Source: an uncultured Eubacteriales bacterium (GTDB taxonomy: Bacteria > Bacillota > Clostridia > Oscillospirales > CAG-272). From it: DNA of 7,202 nucleotides. A model generated the notes under the pieces. That model was not told the origin of the DNA, searched no databases, and was given only the letters and a program-made list of their open reading frames with translations. Within the stretch, counting starts at the first letter, position 1. The number at the start of each line of letters is the position of its first letter. The stretch is from positions 1 to 7,202 of the forward strand of contig CAKSJC010000080.1 in NCBI GenBank assembly GCA_934462885.1, given 5' to 3'. The position numbers and the translations under genes were made by a program. Positions 1 through 5,361 of this stretch are shown piece after piece.

Positions 1-3
1 AAT

Positions 4-76
4 GCGGATTTAGCTCATTTGGTAGAGCGCAACCTTGCCAAGGTTGAGGTGGCGGGTTCGAGCCCCGTAATCCGCT
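4..76 (+). tRNA. trnG: tRNA-Gly, anticodon GCC
   Basis: A complete 73-base cloverleaf is visible. The acceptor arm pairs GCGGATT (4-10) with AATCCGC (69-75). The anticodon stem CAACC/GGTTG (30-34/42-46) encloses the loop TTGCCAA, giving anticodon GCC at 37-39, which reads GGC and GGU glycine codons. The T arm carries TTCGAGC. The discriminator base is T76, as is usual for bacterial tRNA-Gly. The 3' CCA is not encoded (TGA follows), so it must be added by the CCA-adding enzyme. The promoter lies outside the window. An intrinsic terminator begins five bases downstream. Confidence 0.97.
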
Positions 77-80
77 TGAT

Positions 81-108
81 AAAAAAGAGGGTAAAAACCC
101 TCTTTTTT
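81..108. terminator. Bidirectional rho-independent terminator
   Basis: This is a perfect 12-bp inverted repeat (81-92 with 97-108) around an AAAA loop. The stem has a GAGGGT/ACCCTC core flanked by A6 on the left and T6 on the right, so each strand's transcript has a GC-containing hairpin followed by a U run. On the + strand it ends the tRNA-Gly transcript. On the - strand it is the best visible terminator for the five-gene group whose last stop is at 353, although that implies a 3' untranslated region of about 240 bases. Confidence 0.93.
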
Positions 109-167
109 GCTTGTTTTACAATTTGTGCGGCAGAACGTCTGAACTGTTTTTGCATTACCGTATTTAT

Positions 168-208
168 AACAAGCGCGTATGTTTCCTAATGGAACATACG
201 CGCTTGTT
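168..208. repeat. Long, near-perfect hairpin (inverted repeat) in the convergent intergenic region
   Basis: AACAAGCGCGTATGTT (168-183) pairs perfectly over 16 bp with 193-208. With T184 bulged, CC/GG (185-186/191-192) adds two more pairs and leaves a TAAT tetraloop. On the + strand it is followed by a short T-rich stretch (TGTTTTG), so it could be a secondary terminator in the tRNA direction. On the - strand it is followed by ATAAATA, which is not a U tract. It lies between the tRNA terminator and the end of the GH172 gene. It may be a terminator, an RNA 3'-end stabiliser or a dispersed palindromic repeat. The structure is certain; its role is not. Confidence 0.7.
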
Positions 209-248
209 GTTTTGTCAGAGGTGTTTCAAAACACTGTATGATATGCAG

Positions 249-296
249 AAAAAATCGTACAGACATTCCGCACCGTTTTTTCTTTCCGATGCGGAA
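249..296 (-). terminator. Possible weak terminator downstream of the GH172 gene
   Basis: Read on the - strand, TTCCGCA (296-290) can pair with TGCGGAA (272-266) across a 17-base loop. After about 11 bases there is a T6 run (254-249). The stem is short, the loop large and the U run is not adjacent, so this is a poor match to an intrinsic terminator. It is listed because it is the first hairpin plus T-run met after the stop of the last - strand gene. Confidence 0.25.
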
Positions 297-352
297 CAGT
301 AACCGTACAGGTATGTCGGATTTTTTATCCGCCGATATTATCGCGCAAGCGA

Positions 353-1399
353 TCAATACAGCCTTATCTCTTTCTCGGAAGGCAGAGGTTTGAGGGATGC
401 GGAAGGAAGAGTCTGATACCAGTATGCCATCGAAGCAAGGTTGCGCTTCGGTCCGTTATCCGCATCTCCGATATTCGGGAGCGTCATGCGAAAATCTTTT
501 TCGAAATGAATCGGATCCGGCAAGTGCCAACGGTAGAGCATGTATTTCGTTCTTGAGGTATATCGCTGACTGAAGTCTGACATGATAGCATACATACCCG
601 AATAAGCGCCCGAATACTGCTGACTGTACCCCAATTTGGCGTCGTCCCTGCCGAAGCAGAAGGAGCCGCAGAAATAATCCTCGGTTCCGGTATAGTTGAT
701 AGAAGGATAAACGTCTCCGTCGATGAACATTTTTGGTTCGCCTTCAACCCAGCATCGAATACCGTTGCAGTCTACGACGTCAGCAAAGAGGGCGGTACCG
801 ACAAAATGTCCGCATCCGCGGATGCCGTCGACAATTGTGTATTCTTCCTGAGAGAGTGCAGGGTAAGCTTGGCGATAGCAGGCGTGGAAGTAGGCTGCGT
901 CTTCTCCGACCTCACAACGTTTGCCTGTTATGGAATAATAAGTTGAGAGTATATCGCGCTCCAGACGATTTTCAAGAGTTATACGGCAATGTGAGCGGAA
1001 TGGCATCTGCCAATAGCAATTGAAACCGCGGCAGGGAGCTGCCAGCATGACTGCCGAATTAAGCGTCGGAAATTTACCGCTGCGGTCGGTGCAGTTCTGA
1101 CTGAAGCCATAGCCGAAGAACGCACCCAAGGGCGCTTCCACCGAAGGAGATTCCTGACCGTCCCAATAGATGCGAATGACAAAGCCCGAGGCTTCACCTC
1201 CGAACCACATACTCTCTATCACGCCGGATCCGTCAATTTCGGCAACAGTAATTGTCTCGCCGGGTTTCACCTCGATCATCGGATTGAGCTTTTCCCACGG
1301 TTTGGCATGTGTTCCTCCGCCCTTTTCTCCCTTAAAGTTTTCAGGTGAGAAAGAAAAAGACGTTGCTTTTGATATGCGCGTTATGTCTTCAAAATACAT
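353..1399 (-). CDS. DUF2961 / glycoside hydrolase family GH172 protein
   Basis: This 348-residue protein carries family landmarks in order: the N-terminal FKGEKGGGTHAKPW segment (22-35), a VAEIDGSGVIESMWF strand (52-66), APLGAFFGYG (89-98), WVEGEPKMFIDGD (217-229) and GTEDYF (238-243). DUF2961 is now GH172, whose known members act on fructofuranosyl or D-arabinofuranosyl linkages. From memory, the founding difructose dianhydride enzyme uses Glu270 and Glu291 as nucleophile and acid/base. Here Glu219 (in WVEGE) and Glu240 (in GTEDYF) are also 21 apart, so the active site looks intact. There is no signal peptide or membrane segment, so it is probably cytosolic. The ATG at 1399 is preceded by AGGAG (1407-1411) seven bases away. 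It is the last of the five - strand genes, 72 bases after its upstream neighbour. The family is clear; the substrate is unknown. Confidence 0.9.
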   Translation of the reverse strand: MYFEDITRISKATSFSFSPENFKGEKGGGTHAKPWEKLNPMIEVKPGETITVAEIDGSGVIESMWFGGEASGFVIRIYWDGQESPSVEAPLGAFFGYGFSQNCTDRSGKFPTLNSAVMLAAPCRGFNCYWQMPFRSHCRITLENRLERDILSTYYSITGKRCEVGEDAAYFHACYRQAYPALSQEEYTIVDGIRGCGHFVGTALFADVVDCNGIRCWVEGEPKMFIDGDVYPSINYTGTEDYFCGSFCFGRDDAKLGYSQQYSGAYSGMYAIMSDFSQRYTSRTKYMLYRWHLPDPIHFEKDFRMTLPNIGDADNGPKRNLASMAYWYQTLPSASLKPLPSEKEIRLY

Positions 1400-1471
1400 A
1401 TTGTGTCTCCTAATTTATGCTGAGTTTTTTTATAATGGTTCTGACAGACTTGTTTTTTATTATTTTCTTCC

Positions 1472-2197
1472 TTATTTTTCATAAGGGAAAGTCAAAAAGC
1501 CTCCTACCGAGAGGATGTAATCGCGGGATTTTAATATATCTGCAAGCTCGAATGAGTCTTTGGGGAGAGTTTTTGTAAGCAGCGCGGCAGTTCCCTCATT
1601 ACCGCGTTCTCGGAAATCCGATCCGGCTGTTATAAGCTTTCCGGATTTGCGTGCGAAAGCCGCGGAAGGACCGATACGGCTGTTATGATCGGTGTTAAGA
1701 TTGAACGCCTCATATCCGTCAACCATGGCGGGATCGATCGGATCTCCGCCTCCGCGGCACGGGCGCGCCTGTATTATTACCGCGGATTTTTTCGGCTTCC
1801 ATGCGCTGCGGAACTCTTCATATGTATAATTCTCTATATACGAAAGAAGCTCCAGCGCAACTTCATAATTGACTCCGTAGATCAAAAAATCATTTGATCC
1901 GTCCTTGAATTGAGCTTCAAGTCCAAAGAGAATCGAGATTCCTATTTTATCGCCTTCCTCTTTTGCGTCGAGGTAGTTCTTATACCACAAATCAAAGTTT
2001 TCACGCGCGCTCTTTTCTCCACGTGAAAAATATGCGTAGTTGAAATAATTTGTTATTACAAGTGCATCGTAGCCGAGGTTTTTATATATTCGTGCCACAT
2101 CGGGAGCGGATACTTCAGCGCATTCGCTTTCCAACATAGTGTGAGCATGAAGCTCGATTTTATATTTGTATTCGTCAAAGGCGTGTATGTTTATCAT
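1472..2197 (-). CDS. PHP-domain protein with degenerate metal site (paralog 1)
   Basis: This 241-residue protein aligns end to end with the next upstream gene (about 40-45% identity by eye), sharing EYKYKIELH.HT, AKEEGD.IG, LIYG, EAFNL, TAGSDF, TKTLP.DSFELA and SRD. PHP proteins are metal-dependent phosphoesterases with a distorted TIM barrel. The first motif is intact (His17, His19), as are Glu94 and Asp194. However, motif II reads ITNY (Tyr51) where the paralog has SNH; motif III reads QARP (Arg145) where the paralog has QAHP; HNSR replaces HNSH (Arg174); and GSDFR replaces GSDFH (Arg196). Full trinuclear metal binding therefore looks unlikely. The frame is open throughout, so this is divergence rather than decay by frameshift. 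The ATG at 2197 has AAGGGG (2206-2211) eight bases upstream. It could be a regulatory or binding subunit, or an enzyme with altered chemistry. Confidence 0.88.
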   Translation of the reverse strand: MINIHAFDEYKYKIELHAHTMLESECAEVSAPDVARIYKNLGYDALVITNYFNYAYFSRGEKSARENFDLWYKNYLDAKEEGDKIGISILFGLEAQFKDGSNDFLIYGVNYEVALELLSYIENYTYEEFRSAWKPKKSAVIIQARPCRGGGDPIDPAMVDGYEAFNLNTDHNSRIGPSAAFARKSGKLITAGSDFRERGNEGTAALLTKTLPKDSFELADILKSRDYILSVGGFLTFPYEK

Positions 2198-2231
2198 TTA
2201 TTTTTCCCCTTGTGTGAGTATGCCGCAAGCC

Positions 2232-2272
2232 GGTAAAATTATTTTGAATGCCGTGTGAATATGAATTTTACC
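2232..2272. repeat. 9-bp inverted repeat upstream of PHP paralog 1
   Basis: GGTAAAATT (2232-2240) and AATTTTACC (2264-2272) form a perfect inverted repeat with a 23-base gap, ending about 35 bases before the ATG at 2197. It lies in the 173-base gap between the two PHP genes, where I see no convincing promoter or U-tract terminator. It could be an RNA stem in the operon message or a protein binding site. AT-rich repeats of this size can arise by chance. Confidence 0.4.
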
Positions 2273-2370
2273 CTTCAGACATTTTTTCGGGAGTTTTTCC
2301 TTAACTGTGAAAATCCGTTTGTCGGCGGAAAAACCGATCAGGCTTCCGCGTTCCGGAAAGATTATAAAGT

Positions 2371-3081
2371 TTATGTAATCTCAGGGAGCGCGGCAATACC
2401 TCCCAAATCGAGAAGAAAATCACGCGAACGAAGAAGCTCTGCAAGCTCAAATGAGTCGCGCGGCAGAGTTTTTGTGCGAATTCCACCCATTGCAATCTCC
2501 CACGGCTTGTGGAAATCCGAGCCTGCCGTTACGATTTTGCCGACGCGGCGCGCAAATGCCGCGCATTCAGCCGTGTGACTGTTGTGACTCGGGTGAAGAT
2601 TGAACGCTTCTACTCCGTCTATGAGATCCGGCTCAGCCGGCACGCATCCCGCACGGCACGGATGTGCCTGTATCACGAGAGAATGCTCGCTGTGCCAGTT
2701 TGCTCTGAACTCCCCGAACGAAGTTGCAAGATGAGGAAGTATCTCGTAGAGATCGCCGCGGTCTATACCGTAAATGAGGTAGTCCGTTCCGGACTGGGGA
2801 AAGCGAAGCTCCGCGCCGAGGATGACGCTTAATCCGATGCGATCCCCCTCTTCTTTTGCGCGTGAGAAATCCTCATACCAGCGGTCAATAATCTCATGTA
2901 TACCGCCTTCGTTTTCCAGATCCATCGGCAGAAGATGATTCGAGATAACGAGTCCCGAATATCCCTCCGCTTTGTGCAGGCGAACCGATTCATCTGGCGC
3001 GGCTCTTCCGCAGCGGCTTGCAGGGGATGTATGGGAATGAAGTTCTATTTTATATTTATATTCCGAAAAAATCATTTGCAA
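2371..3081 (-). CDS. PHP-domain metal-dependent phosphoesterase (paralog 2, intact ligands)
   Basis: This 236-residue PHP-family protein keeps the expected ligand set: motif I ELHSHT (His15, His17), motif II SNH (His49), Glu91 in GAEL, motif III QAHP (His140), the EAFN...HNSH segment (Glu158, His166/His169) and motif IV GSDFH (Asp189, His191). Family members hydrolyse phosphomonoesters such as histidinol phosphate or nucleotide phosphates, or cyclic phosphates; the substrate here is not evident. There is no signal peptide. The start is TTG at 3081, chosen because AGGAAGG (3088-3094) sits six bases upstream. The ATG at 3075 would be 12 bases away and remains possible (234 residues). It begins 48 bases after the amidohydrolase stop, with only the ribosome binding site recognisable between, so the two are probably co-transcribed. 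Confidence 0.9.
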   Translation of the reverse strand: MQMIFSEYKYKIELHSHTSPASRCGRAAPDESVRLHKAEGYSGLVISNHLLPMDLENEGGIHEIIDRWYEDFSRAKEEGDRIGLSVILGAELRFPQSGTDYLIYGIDRGDLYEILPHLATSFGEFRANWHSEHSLVIQAHPCRAGCVPAEPDLIDGVEAFNLHPSHNSHTAECAAFARRVGKIVTAGSDFHKPWEIAMGGIRTKTLPRDSFELAELLRSRDFLLDLGGIAALPEIT

Positions 3082-3087
3082 AAACAG

Positions 3088-3094
3088 CCTTCCT
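3088..3094 (-). promoter_or_regulatory. Ribosome binding site selecting a TTG start for PHP paralog 2
   Basis: On the - strand AGGAAGG lies six bases before TTG (3081-3079) and 12 bases before the in-frame ATG (3075-3073). The shorter spacing favours the TTG start. The two choices differ by only two residues. Confidence 0.6.
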
Positions 3095-3129
3095 AAAACT
3101 CTTTCAATTCTTGTTGCGTCAGAAACAAA

Positions 3130-4026
3130 TCAAACGTCAAGATGTAAAAGTCTGATGGTGTTTTCGCGGGAAACTTTGCGGTATACGGTTTCGGAGATTC
3201 CTCCGGAGAGGTAAGCTTCATCGAGCCAGTGTGAAAGCTCCATACGATCTCCGTAGTTGCATGCATCCGTACCGAACATAAGTCTGTCCTGGAATTCTTC
3301 AAGGAATTGATATGCAAATTCGGGATCGCGCGCGAGGGCATTATGGCCGCTTCCCGCGGAGAGGTCGCCGTAAACGTTGGGATATTTTCTGAAGAGCTCA
3401 ACAACACGGCCGGGAGTTACTTTTCCTTTAGGATATCCGTTTATTTCGCGCGGATCGAGATCGGAGCTGATGTGAGACCAAAACATTGCCGAGTGGCAGA
3501 AAAATTTCAGTTTTGGGAATTTTTTAATAGCTCTCTCAAGTCCGGGAAGACCGTAGTCGTCGATAAGTCCGTAGAAGCCGTATCTGGCGGGGGACATATG
3601 GAAAATAACCGGCATATCGCACTCGCCCGCGTAGAAGAATAGATTATCTACAAGCGGATCGGTAATTGGGAGGCTTGCCGTGATTTCACCGACGCCCTTA
3701 GCACCCATGTGCTTGTAGTGATTGATTATGTAAGCCATGTTGTTGCGGGGGTTGTTATAGCCGAGTCTGGGGTCAATGCTCGCATACCAGAAAAACGTGT
3801 CGGGATGCTCTGCTACGATACGTGCAGCAAGCTCGTTCGATTGCATGCTAAACGCTTCTTCGGGTGTACACTGGGGAAGAAGAACTCCTTTTTCAATTCC
3901 ATGCTCGTCGTACATCTCGCGTACTTGTTCGGGAGTAGCGCAGCGGGATCCGTAGAAAGAAATGAGTTCATGACCGTTCCACATATCGCAGTGAACGTGT
4001 CCGTCAATCTTTTTAACAAGTTCCAT
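3130..4026 (-). CDS. Amidohydrolase family protein (Amidohydro_2 / ACMSD-like)
   Basis: This 298-residue protein is a metal-dependent TIM-barrel hydrolase or decarboxylase of the amidohydrolase superfamily. Visible ligand motifs, in order, are DGHVH (His10, His12), VGEI (Glu114, a possible bridging residue), PVIFH (His143) at the end of a strand, FFCH (His178), and MFGTDA (Asp254), the superfamily's C-terminal aspartate. Length and motif spacing fit the Amidohydro_2 group, which includes ACMSD, resorcylate decarboxylases, sugar lactonases and many uncharacterised proteins; which reaction applies here cannot be told. The ATG at 4026 is preceded by GGAAAAGG, with a rather long spacing of about 12 bases. 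It has its own strong promoter (4120-4148) and is the first gene of the segment leading through both PHP genes and the GH172 gene. No signal peptide is present. Confidence 0.88.
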   Translation of the reverse strand: MELVKKIDGHVHCDMWNGHELISFYGSRCATPEQVREMYDEHGIEKGVLLPQCTPEEAFSMQSNELAARIVAEHPDTFFWYASIDPRLGYNNPRNNMAYIINHYKHMGAKGVGEITASLPITDPLVDNLFFYAGECDMPVIFHMSPARYGFYGLIDDYGLPGLERAIKKFPKLKFFCHSAMFWSHISSDLDPREINGYPKGKVTPGRVVELFRKYPNVYGDLSAGSGHNALARDPEFAYQFLEEFQDRLMFGTDACNYGDRMELSHWLDEAYLSGGISETVYRKVSRENTIRLLHLDV

Positions 4027-4068
4027 TTTTAAAATTCGCCTTTTCCGTAATTTTTATAATTTTTTATA

Positions 4069-4127
4069 AAAAGTATATAGGTCAAAAGTATATAATCAAA
4101 AGTTAACTATACCGCCGAAAGTATATC
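4069..4127. repeat. Iterated AAAAGTATATA motif in the amidohydrolase leader
   Basis: AAAAGTATATA occurs exactly at 4069-4079 and 4084-4094 (15-base offset). A related GAAAGTATATC is at 4117-4127, overlapping the -10 box, and TCAAAAGT recurs at 4082-4089 and 4096-4103, the latter running into the palindrome AGTTAACT (4101-4108). Most copies lie just downstream of the predicted start of transcription. They may be operator half-sites, alternative -10 boxes or simple AT-rich drift. Confidence 0.55.
4072..4099 (-). promoter_or_regulatory. Possible second promoter for the amidohydrolase
   Basis: Read on the - strand, TTGATT (4099-4094) and TATACT (4077-4072) are separated by 16 bases. The -10 box matches five of six consensus positions and the -35 box four of six. 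It sits inside the iterated motif, so the match may be a by-product of that repeat. The stronger promoter lies at 4120-4148. Confidence 0.35.
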
Positions 4128-4148
4128 ACACGCCTCTGCCTTTGTCAA
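4120..4148 (-). promoter_or_regulatory. Sigma-A promoter for amidohydrolase-PHP-PHP-GH172
   Basis: On the - strand a consensus -35 TTGACA (4148-4143) is followed after 17 bases by the -10 box TATACT (4125-4120), five of six matches. Transcription should start near 4113, giving a leader of about 87 bases. The -35 context CTTGACAAAG is identical over ten bases to that of the isomerase promoter at 5056-5084. Confidence 0.85.
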
Positions 4149-4164
4149 GAAATCACGGCGGATG

Positions 4165-4185
4165 GCGGAGAAGCGTATTTCCCGC
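4165..4185 (-). terminator. Small hairpin after the isomerase gene, possible weak terminator
   Basis: GCGG (4165-4168) plus GAA (4170-4172) pair with TTC (4179-4181) plus CCGC (4182-4185), with A4169 bulged and a six-base loop. It lies 12 bases past the isomerase stop and before the next promoter. No proper U tract follows on the - strand, so read-through is likely. Confidence 0.3.
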
Positions 4186-4197
4186 GGTCAGACATCT

Positions 4198-4995
4198 TTA
4201 TTTGTCAAACGGGTCAATGAGTTCGTGCATTTCCTTTACGAGAGTATCCGTATCGACAGTGGAGCTGCACTCAAAAGCGAGCCAACCGTCGTATCCGGTT
4301 TCTTCTATCGCCTTGAATATATTGCGGTAGTTAAGTTCTCCCGTACCGGGCTGTTTTCTTCCGGGGTTGTCGGCGATGTGGAAATAACCGATGTGTTCTA
4401 TGTTATTCCGAATGTTGCGGATGACATTTCCTTCGGTTATCTGCTGGTGATAGATATCAAAAAGTATCTTACAGTTCGGACTGTCCACCGCTTTTATCAT
4501 ACGCACGGCGTCCTCGGTTTTTGAGAGGAAGTAGCCTTTGTGGTCAACGAGAACGTTAAGCGGCTCAAGAACTATCGTAAGTCCGGAATCCTCCGCCATC
4601 TTCGAGAGTGTTTTCAGAGTAATTACACAATTTTCAAATTGCTGTTCATAGCTTACATCGTCTCTCGTCGCACCCGCAACCATAATAATGTTCTGAACAT
4701 CAAGCATTTTTGCGGCTGCAGCCGTCTGATTAAAGGATTCGATGTACACGTCCATGTTTCCTTCGTAAACCATACCGTGCTTTGCCGACATTAAGTGTCT
4801 TTTATCGCTGTCGGTATTGCGTAGAAGAAGAGCAGTCGATTTTACTCCCGTCTCGATAAGTGTTTGGCGAGCCTTTTCAAGATCAACTCCCGTCCAAATG
4901 TTGTCCTCAATTGCTCTGAATCCGTATTTTTTCGCAAGCACCAATCGCTCGCAAAACTCACTGCCCCACCAGTTATCAGAAGCTGCAAATTTCAT
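4198..4995 (-). CDS. Hydroxypyruvate isomerase-like sugar isomerase/epimerase (AP_endonuc_2 TIM barrel)
   Basis: This 265-residue protein belongs to the xylose isomerase-like TIM barrel family. Diagnostic stretches are VLEPLN (Glu144), ILFDIYHQQ (Asp180, His183), FHIADNPGR..PGTGE (His206, 205-220) and LAFEC (Glu242). The FDIYH..Q and PGR..PGTGE motifs are those of hydroxypyruvate isomerase (Hyi) and its relatives, and the two glutamates correspond to the catalytic metal-binding pair. Many such proteins are annotated Hyi but act on other keto or phospho sugars, so the substrate is open. The ATG at 4995 is chosen because AGAGGA (5003-5008) lies seven bases upstream. A TTG at 5064 would add 23 residues but falls inside the promoter spacer, upstream of the RNA start. 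It has its own promoter and probably stands first in the - strand group. Confidence 0.9.
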   Translation of the reverse strand: MKFAASDNWWGSEFCERLVLAKKYGFRAIEDNIWTGVDLEKARQTLIETGVKSTALLLRNTDSDKRHLMSAKHGMVYEGNMDVYIESFNQTAAAAKMLDVQNIIMVAGATRDDVSYEQQFENCVITLKTLSKMAEDSGLTIVLEPLNVLVDHKGYFLSKTEDAVRMIKAVDSPNCKILFDIYHQQITEGNVIRNIRNNIEHIGYFHIADNPGRKQPGTGELNYRNIFKAIEETGYDGWLAFECSSTVDTDTLVKEMHELIDPFDK

Positions 4996-5055
4996 GTAAA
5001 TATCCTCTGTTTTCTTAAAATTATCCAAGCCCCGGAAAGCTTTTCTTATGACTGA

Positions 5056-5084
5056 ATTATACAATACCGCATGCTCTTTGTCAA
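5056..5084 (-). promoter_or_regulatory. Perfect-consensus sigma-A promoter of the isomerase gene
   Basis: On the - strand TTGACA (5084-5079) and TATAAT (5061-5056) are both exact consensus boxes with the ideal 17-base spacer. Transcription should begin near 5049, leaving a leader of about 53 bases before the ATG at 4995. Such a promoter is expected to be strong unless repressed. Confidence 0.93.
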
Positions 5085-5148
5085 GCGGAAAGAGGCTGAA
5101 TTGAGTTGCCCGCGAGACTTTCTATCTATATTATTTTTTACAACATCA

Positions 5149-5185
5149 TTTACAAACGGACAAAACGGCAAAGGAATTTTGTAAA
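5149..5185. repeat. 8-bp inverted repeat in the divergent promoter region
   Basis: TTTACAAA (5149-5156) and TTTGTAAA (5178-5185) are perfect inverted copies with a 21-base gap, about 30 bases upstream of the rightward -35 box. This placement would suit an operator or activator site. The AT-rich background makes chance possible. Confidence 0.4.
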
Positions 5186-5214
5186 AACAAACAATCTTTT
5201 TTTCTCGAAATTTC

Positions 5215-5243
5215 TTGTAACGGACTTTGAATTATGTTATACT
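5215..5243 (+). promoter_or_regulatory. Promoter of the GlpA-like operon
   Basis: TTGTAA (5215-5220, four of six matches) and TATACT (5238-5243, five of six) are spaced by 17 bases. Transcription should begin near 5250, giving a leader of about 112 bases before the ATG at 5362. Confidence 0.75.
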
Positions 5244-5257
5244 GTACGAAATGAAAA

Positions 5258-5290
5258 GTATTGCCGCGCTGCTGATATGACGGGCAATAC
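5258..5290 (+). promoter_or_regulatory. Leader hairpin of the GlpA-like operon
   Basis: GTATTGCC (5258-5265) pairs perfectly with GGCAATAC (5283-5290) across a 17-base loop, about eight bases into the predicted transcript. A second small stem CCGAT/ATCGG (5290-5294/5308-5312) overlaps its 3' edge by one base. No U run follows, so it is not a classical terminator or antiterminator as in GlpP-controlled leaders. It may stabilise the message or bind a regulator. Confidence 0.45.
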
Positions 5291-5361
5291 CGATTCTCAT
5301 GATATTTATCGGAACTCTGCTTAAAAATATCTATATATAAACGTTAAGGATGGTTTTTTTA

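Larger units (their letters stand above)
4996..5361. other. Divergent intergenic region between the isomerase and glp-like operons
   Basis: These 366 bases hold no supportable gene. They contain the leftward isomerase promoter (5056-5084), an AT-rich centre with an inverted repeat (5149-5185), the rightward promoter (5215-5243) and a leader of about 110 bases with a hairpin (5258-5290). A short CGGACAAAACGGCAAAGG stretch (5157-5174) repeats the pattern ACAAA(A)CGG. Open frames across it overlap the promoters and have no family resemblance. Confidence 0.8.

Noticed and set aside
4..76. tRNA-Gly as an integration site of a genomic island
   Set aside because: I found no second copy of the tRNA 3' end elsewhere in the window and no integrase, so there is no positive evidence.
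111..302. Open frame of 63 residues on the + strand after the tRNA
   Set aside because: It has no recognisable ribosome binding site, starts within the T-run region of the tRNA terminator, spans the 168-208 hairpin and resembles no family I know.
2344..2358. TTCCG/CGGAA hairpin just after the PHP paralog 2 stop as a terminator
   Set aside because: The stem is only five pairs with a five-base loop, and there is no U tract on the - strand after it.
4996..5064. 23-residue N-terminal extension of the isomerase from a TTG at 5064
   Set aside because: The TTG falls in the promoter spacer and so would not be transcribed. The ATG at 4995 has a well-placed ribosome binding site and fits the family's N-terminus.
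5106..5324. 72-residue open frame in the divergent intergenic region
   Set aside because: It runs through the rightward promoter boxes and the leader hairpin, lacks a ribosome binding site, and its composition is not protein-like.
5350..5361. Start of the GlpA-like gene at the ATG at 5350
   Set aside because: That ATG overlaps the AAGGATGG ribosome binding site of the ATG at 5362, and the FAD-binding strand normally begins right after the initiator as in the shorter form.
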